The notes under the pieces are model-generated. The model was not told where the DNA came from, did no database searches, and was given only the letters and a program-made list of their open reading frames with translations. Positions 62,246 through 64,000 of a DNA stretch of 64,000 nt are shown in pieces. Within the stretch, counting starts at the first letter, position 1; every line of letters begins with the position of its first letter. A program made the position numbers and the translations under genes. This DNA is from Chitinophagaceae bacterium. Its GTDB lineage: Bacteria > Bacteroidota > Bacteroidia > Chitinophagales > Chitinophagaceae. The DNA lies in contig JADKHN010000006.1 of NCBI GenBank assembly GCA_016721725.1, positions 496,001-560,000 on the forward strand, given 5' to 3'.

Positions 62246-63847
62246 ATGAAAAAGCTGTTACTATTATTATTCCTGTTCGCCGGCCCGATCGCCGCGATGT
62301 CCCAGGTGAAAGTCGGACTCTTCGGGGGCGCAAACAGGTCAACCATAGTACAAACCAGCGACCAGGCCAACTGGAGCACCATAAAACCGAATTACGATCC
62401 CATTTATGGCTATCATGGCGGATTGCTGGCCGAATTCGCACTCAATAAAAAAGGAAGCCTGGCCTTCCAGCCCAATGTGGCCTATTATAATAAGGGACGC
62501 AAATATTTTGAAACCTTCGCCGCGGGAAGCCTTTTGCAGGACTCAGGCGTCAAGCAAATGCTGAACTATATCGATATTCCCCTGAACATCATCGGAAAGA
62601 TCAGGATCGCCAAGAATTTCAAGTTCATCATCGGCGCAGGCCCTTACGCTTCTTTCTTCCTCAGCGGGAAAGAAAAGACCACCACCACGGATCCCTCCGG
62701 CACGGTGATCACCCGTACCAATGCCGACCTTCCGGTGGGGAACGGACCGGGCAAATACAAGACCTTTGACTATGGCATCAATGTGCTCGCCGGATTCGAG
62801 ATCGGCAAACTGTTCCTGCGCGCCGAAGCCAGCCAGAGCCTGGGCGACATGTACCAGGGCAACGGGTTCAAAGGGACTTTCAAGAACCAGGTGATCGGGG
62901 TTTCCCTGGGTTATAATTTCGATATCAAATCGGCAGAACCGGCTAAGAAGAAACTGCCGGATACCGCCGCGACCAAGAAACCGGCCGAAGTGAAAGACAA
63001 GGACGGGGATGGTATTGCTGATGCGGATGATGATTGTCCGAAAGACGCCGGTACCGCTGCAACCAAAGGTTGCCCGGATAAGGATGGCGACGGCGTAGCC
63101 GATAAAGACGATAAATGCCCGGATGTGAAGGGTCTGATTGGCAATAAAGGTTGCCCGGCCCCGGATGCGGATGGGGATGGCGTTCCAGACAGTGAAGACA
63201 AGTGTCCAAATGAAAAAGGCACCATCCTTACCGATGGTTGCCCGGCCAGGAATGAAGTGACCGTACCCGTGCCGGTGAAAGGCGGCGACAGGGATGGCGA
63301 CGGCATCAAGGATGAGAACGACCAGTGCCCGGATGAAAAAGGATTCCTCCGCTACAATGGTTGTCCGATCCCGGACAGCGATGGCGATGGCATCAATGAT
63401 GAGATCGACAAGTGCAAGACAGAAGCCGGTGTGAGAGAGAAGAATGGTTGTCCGCTCGTGACCAAACAGAAGAATAAGAAAGACAGGCCGGCCATCAGCA
63501 ATGAAGTGGTGGAGACCGTTGCGGAGAAAGCCAACAGGATCCAGTTCAGCCAGAGTGAGATCGAATTGAACGCGGCTGCACAGGGAGCGCTCGACGAAGT
63601 GGTGGAGCTGATGAACAGCAACCCGGAACTGAACATGAGCATTGAAGGACATGCGAGCCTGGAAGGTGACCATTATGTGAACCTGGCCCTGTCGAACGGA
63701 AGGGCGAACAGTGTCCGGAACTACCTGGTATCGAAAGGCATCAGCAAAGACCGCCTGAGTACGTCATGGTATGGAACTGACCGGCTGATCACCCGGGATC
63801 CGAAGAAACAATCGCAGAACAGAAGGGTGGAATTAAAACCTTATTAA
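62246..63847 (+). CDS. OmpA-family protein with PorT-like barrel and five TSP3 repeats
   Basis: A 533-residue outer-membrane protein; I use the ATG at 62246 (MKKLLLLLFLFAGPIAAMSQ). Residues 22-225 form a small barrel of the PorT type (VKVGLFGGANRS; VSLGYNFDI). Five thrombospondin type 3 calcium-binding repeats follow (about 240-405), each with DxDGDGxxDxxDxCP. The C-terminal OmpA domain (about 420-533) has IEGHASLEGD, LSNGRANSVRNYL and QNRRVELKPY, and binds peptidoglycan. The usual GHTD motif is GHAS here, so the diaminopimelate-binding Asp is missing, while the Arg in LSNGRA is kept. It probably links the outer membrane to the cell wall. Confidence 0.9.
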   Translation: MKKLLLLLFLFAGPIAAMSQVKVGLFGGANRSTIVQTSDQANWSTIKPNYDPIYGYHGGLLAEFALNKKGSLAFQPNVAYYNKGRKYFETFAAGSLLQDSGVKQMLNYIDIPLNIIGKIRIAKNFKFIIGAGPYASFFLSGKEKTTTTDPSGTVITRTNADLPVGNGPGKYKTFDYGINVLAGFEIGKLFLRAEASQSLGDMYQGNGFKGTFKNQVIGVSLGYNFDIKSAEPAKKKLPDTAATKKPAEVKDKDGDGIADADDDCPKDAGTAATKGCPDKDGDGVADKDDKCPDVKGLIGNKGCPAPDADGDGVPDSEDKCPNEKGTILTDGCPARNEVTVPVPVKGGDRDGDGIKDENDQCPDEKGFLRYNGCPIPDSDGDGINDEIDKCKTEAGVREKNGCPLVTKQKNKKDRPAISNEVVETVAEKANRIQFSQSEIELNAAAQGALDEVVELMNSNPELNMSIEGHASLEGDHYVNLALSNGRANSVRNYLVSKGISKDRLSTSWYGTDRLITRDPKKQSQNRRVELKPY

Positions 63848-63935
63848 AAAAAACATAAAATAGCCTTAATACCGGATGAACGGTATGGCAGATCAACAGG
63901 GCGGTTTTACATTCGCCTGAACAAACAAGAGACAT

Positions 63936-64000
63936 ATGAATAAAAAAACAGCGATTTTAAGTTTGGCCTTACTGGCCGGAATGAGCGCTTTCGCGCAGAA
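63936..64000 (+). CDS. Start of an exported protein (3' end outside window)
   Basis: The last 65 bases open a frame MNKKTAILSLALLAGMSAFAQ, a clear signal peptide with an alanine-rich cleavage site. Its function cannot be told. It is 88 bases downstream of the OmpA-family gene. Confidence 0.7.
   Translation, partial: MNKKTAILSLALLAGMSAFAQ

Noticed and set aside
62543..63673. 376-codon open frame antisense to the OmpA-family gene
   Set aside because: Opposite the TSP3 repeats, low-complexity composition, no family signature.

Overview
The window reads as a chromosomal segment of a Bacteroidota bacterium, most likely Chitinophagaceae/Chitinophagales. The evidence is a SusC/SusD pair, CarboxypepD_reg-type TonB receptors, DUF4270, DUF5686 and DUF4397 proteins, fasciclin lipoproteins, a GldN-like protein, promoter boxes of the Bacteroidota type (TAnnTTTG), and intergenic families of palindromic repeats. 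I see no rRNA, tRNA, phage, plasmid or CRISPR locus. The species call is inference.

Layout. 0-6 kb: the end of a GH35 beta-galactosidase, a convergent sugar-kinase-like phosphotransferase, a DUF2071 protein, a type II NADH dehydrogenase and serA. 6-15 kb: a beta-lactamase-fold hydrolase, a DeoR-type regulator, and a SusC-SusD-DUF4397-fasciclin uptake operon. 15-25 kb: a large MG2/TonB-plug protein, a fused SpmA/SpmB-type membrane protein, ychF, a second TonB receptor plus fasciclin operon, and purC. 25.7-31.2 kb: two paralogous secreted proteins, each 721 aa, flanking an L,D-transpeptidase. Their C-terminal ends carry a His/Cys pattern like clan CD (caspase/separase-type) peptidases; I recognise no named family. 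31-39 kb: trhO, a DUF5686 outer-membrane protein, a small membrane protein, a penicillin acylase and miaE. 39-46 kb: an outer-membrane barrel, a GSCFA protein, HMG-CoA lyase, an HTH regulator and four small envelope proteins. 46-54 kb: a sterol-desaturase-like hydroxylase, rlmB, metK, a DUF4270 lipoprotein, a short starch-synthase-like protein, panC, and a YbhN-like membrane protein overlapping a heptose-phosphate adenylyltransferase gene. 55-64 kb: ppk1 and ppx/gppA, a GldN-like protein, panB, an ALDH7 dehydrogenase, an OmpA-family protein with TSP3 repeats, and the start of another secreted protein.

Three non-gene signals stand out. First, two 234-bp MITE-like elements (35532-35765 and 53126-53359) share 16-bp terminal inverted repeats. 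The second has a perfect 7-bp target duplication and sits just after panC, where panD is often found. A 150-bp element at 18961-19110 has the same ends. Second, an array of palindromes (AACTTTGnCAAAGTT) at a 36-bp period lies upstream of rlmB. Third, about 14 single-base frameshifts fall in only two blocks (6.2-10.8 kb and 39.6-45.7 kb). This looks more like local consensus error than gene decay, so I annotate those genes across their full restored span.
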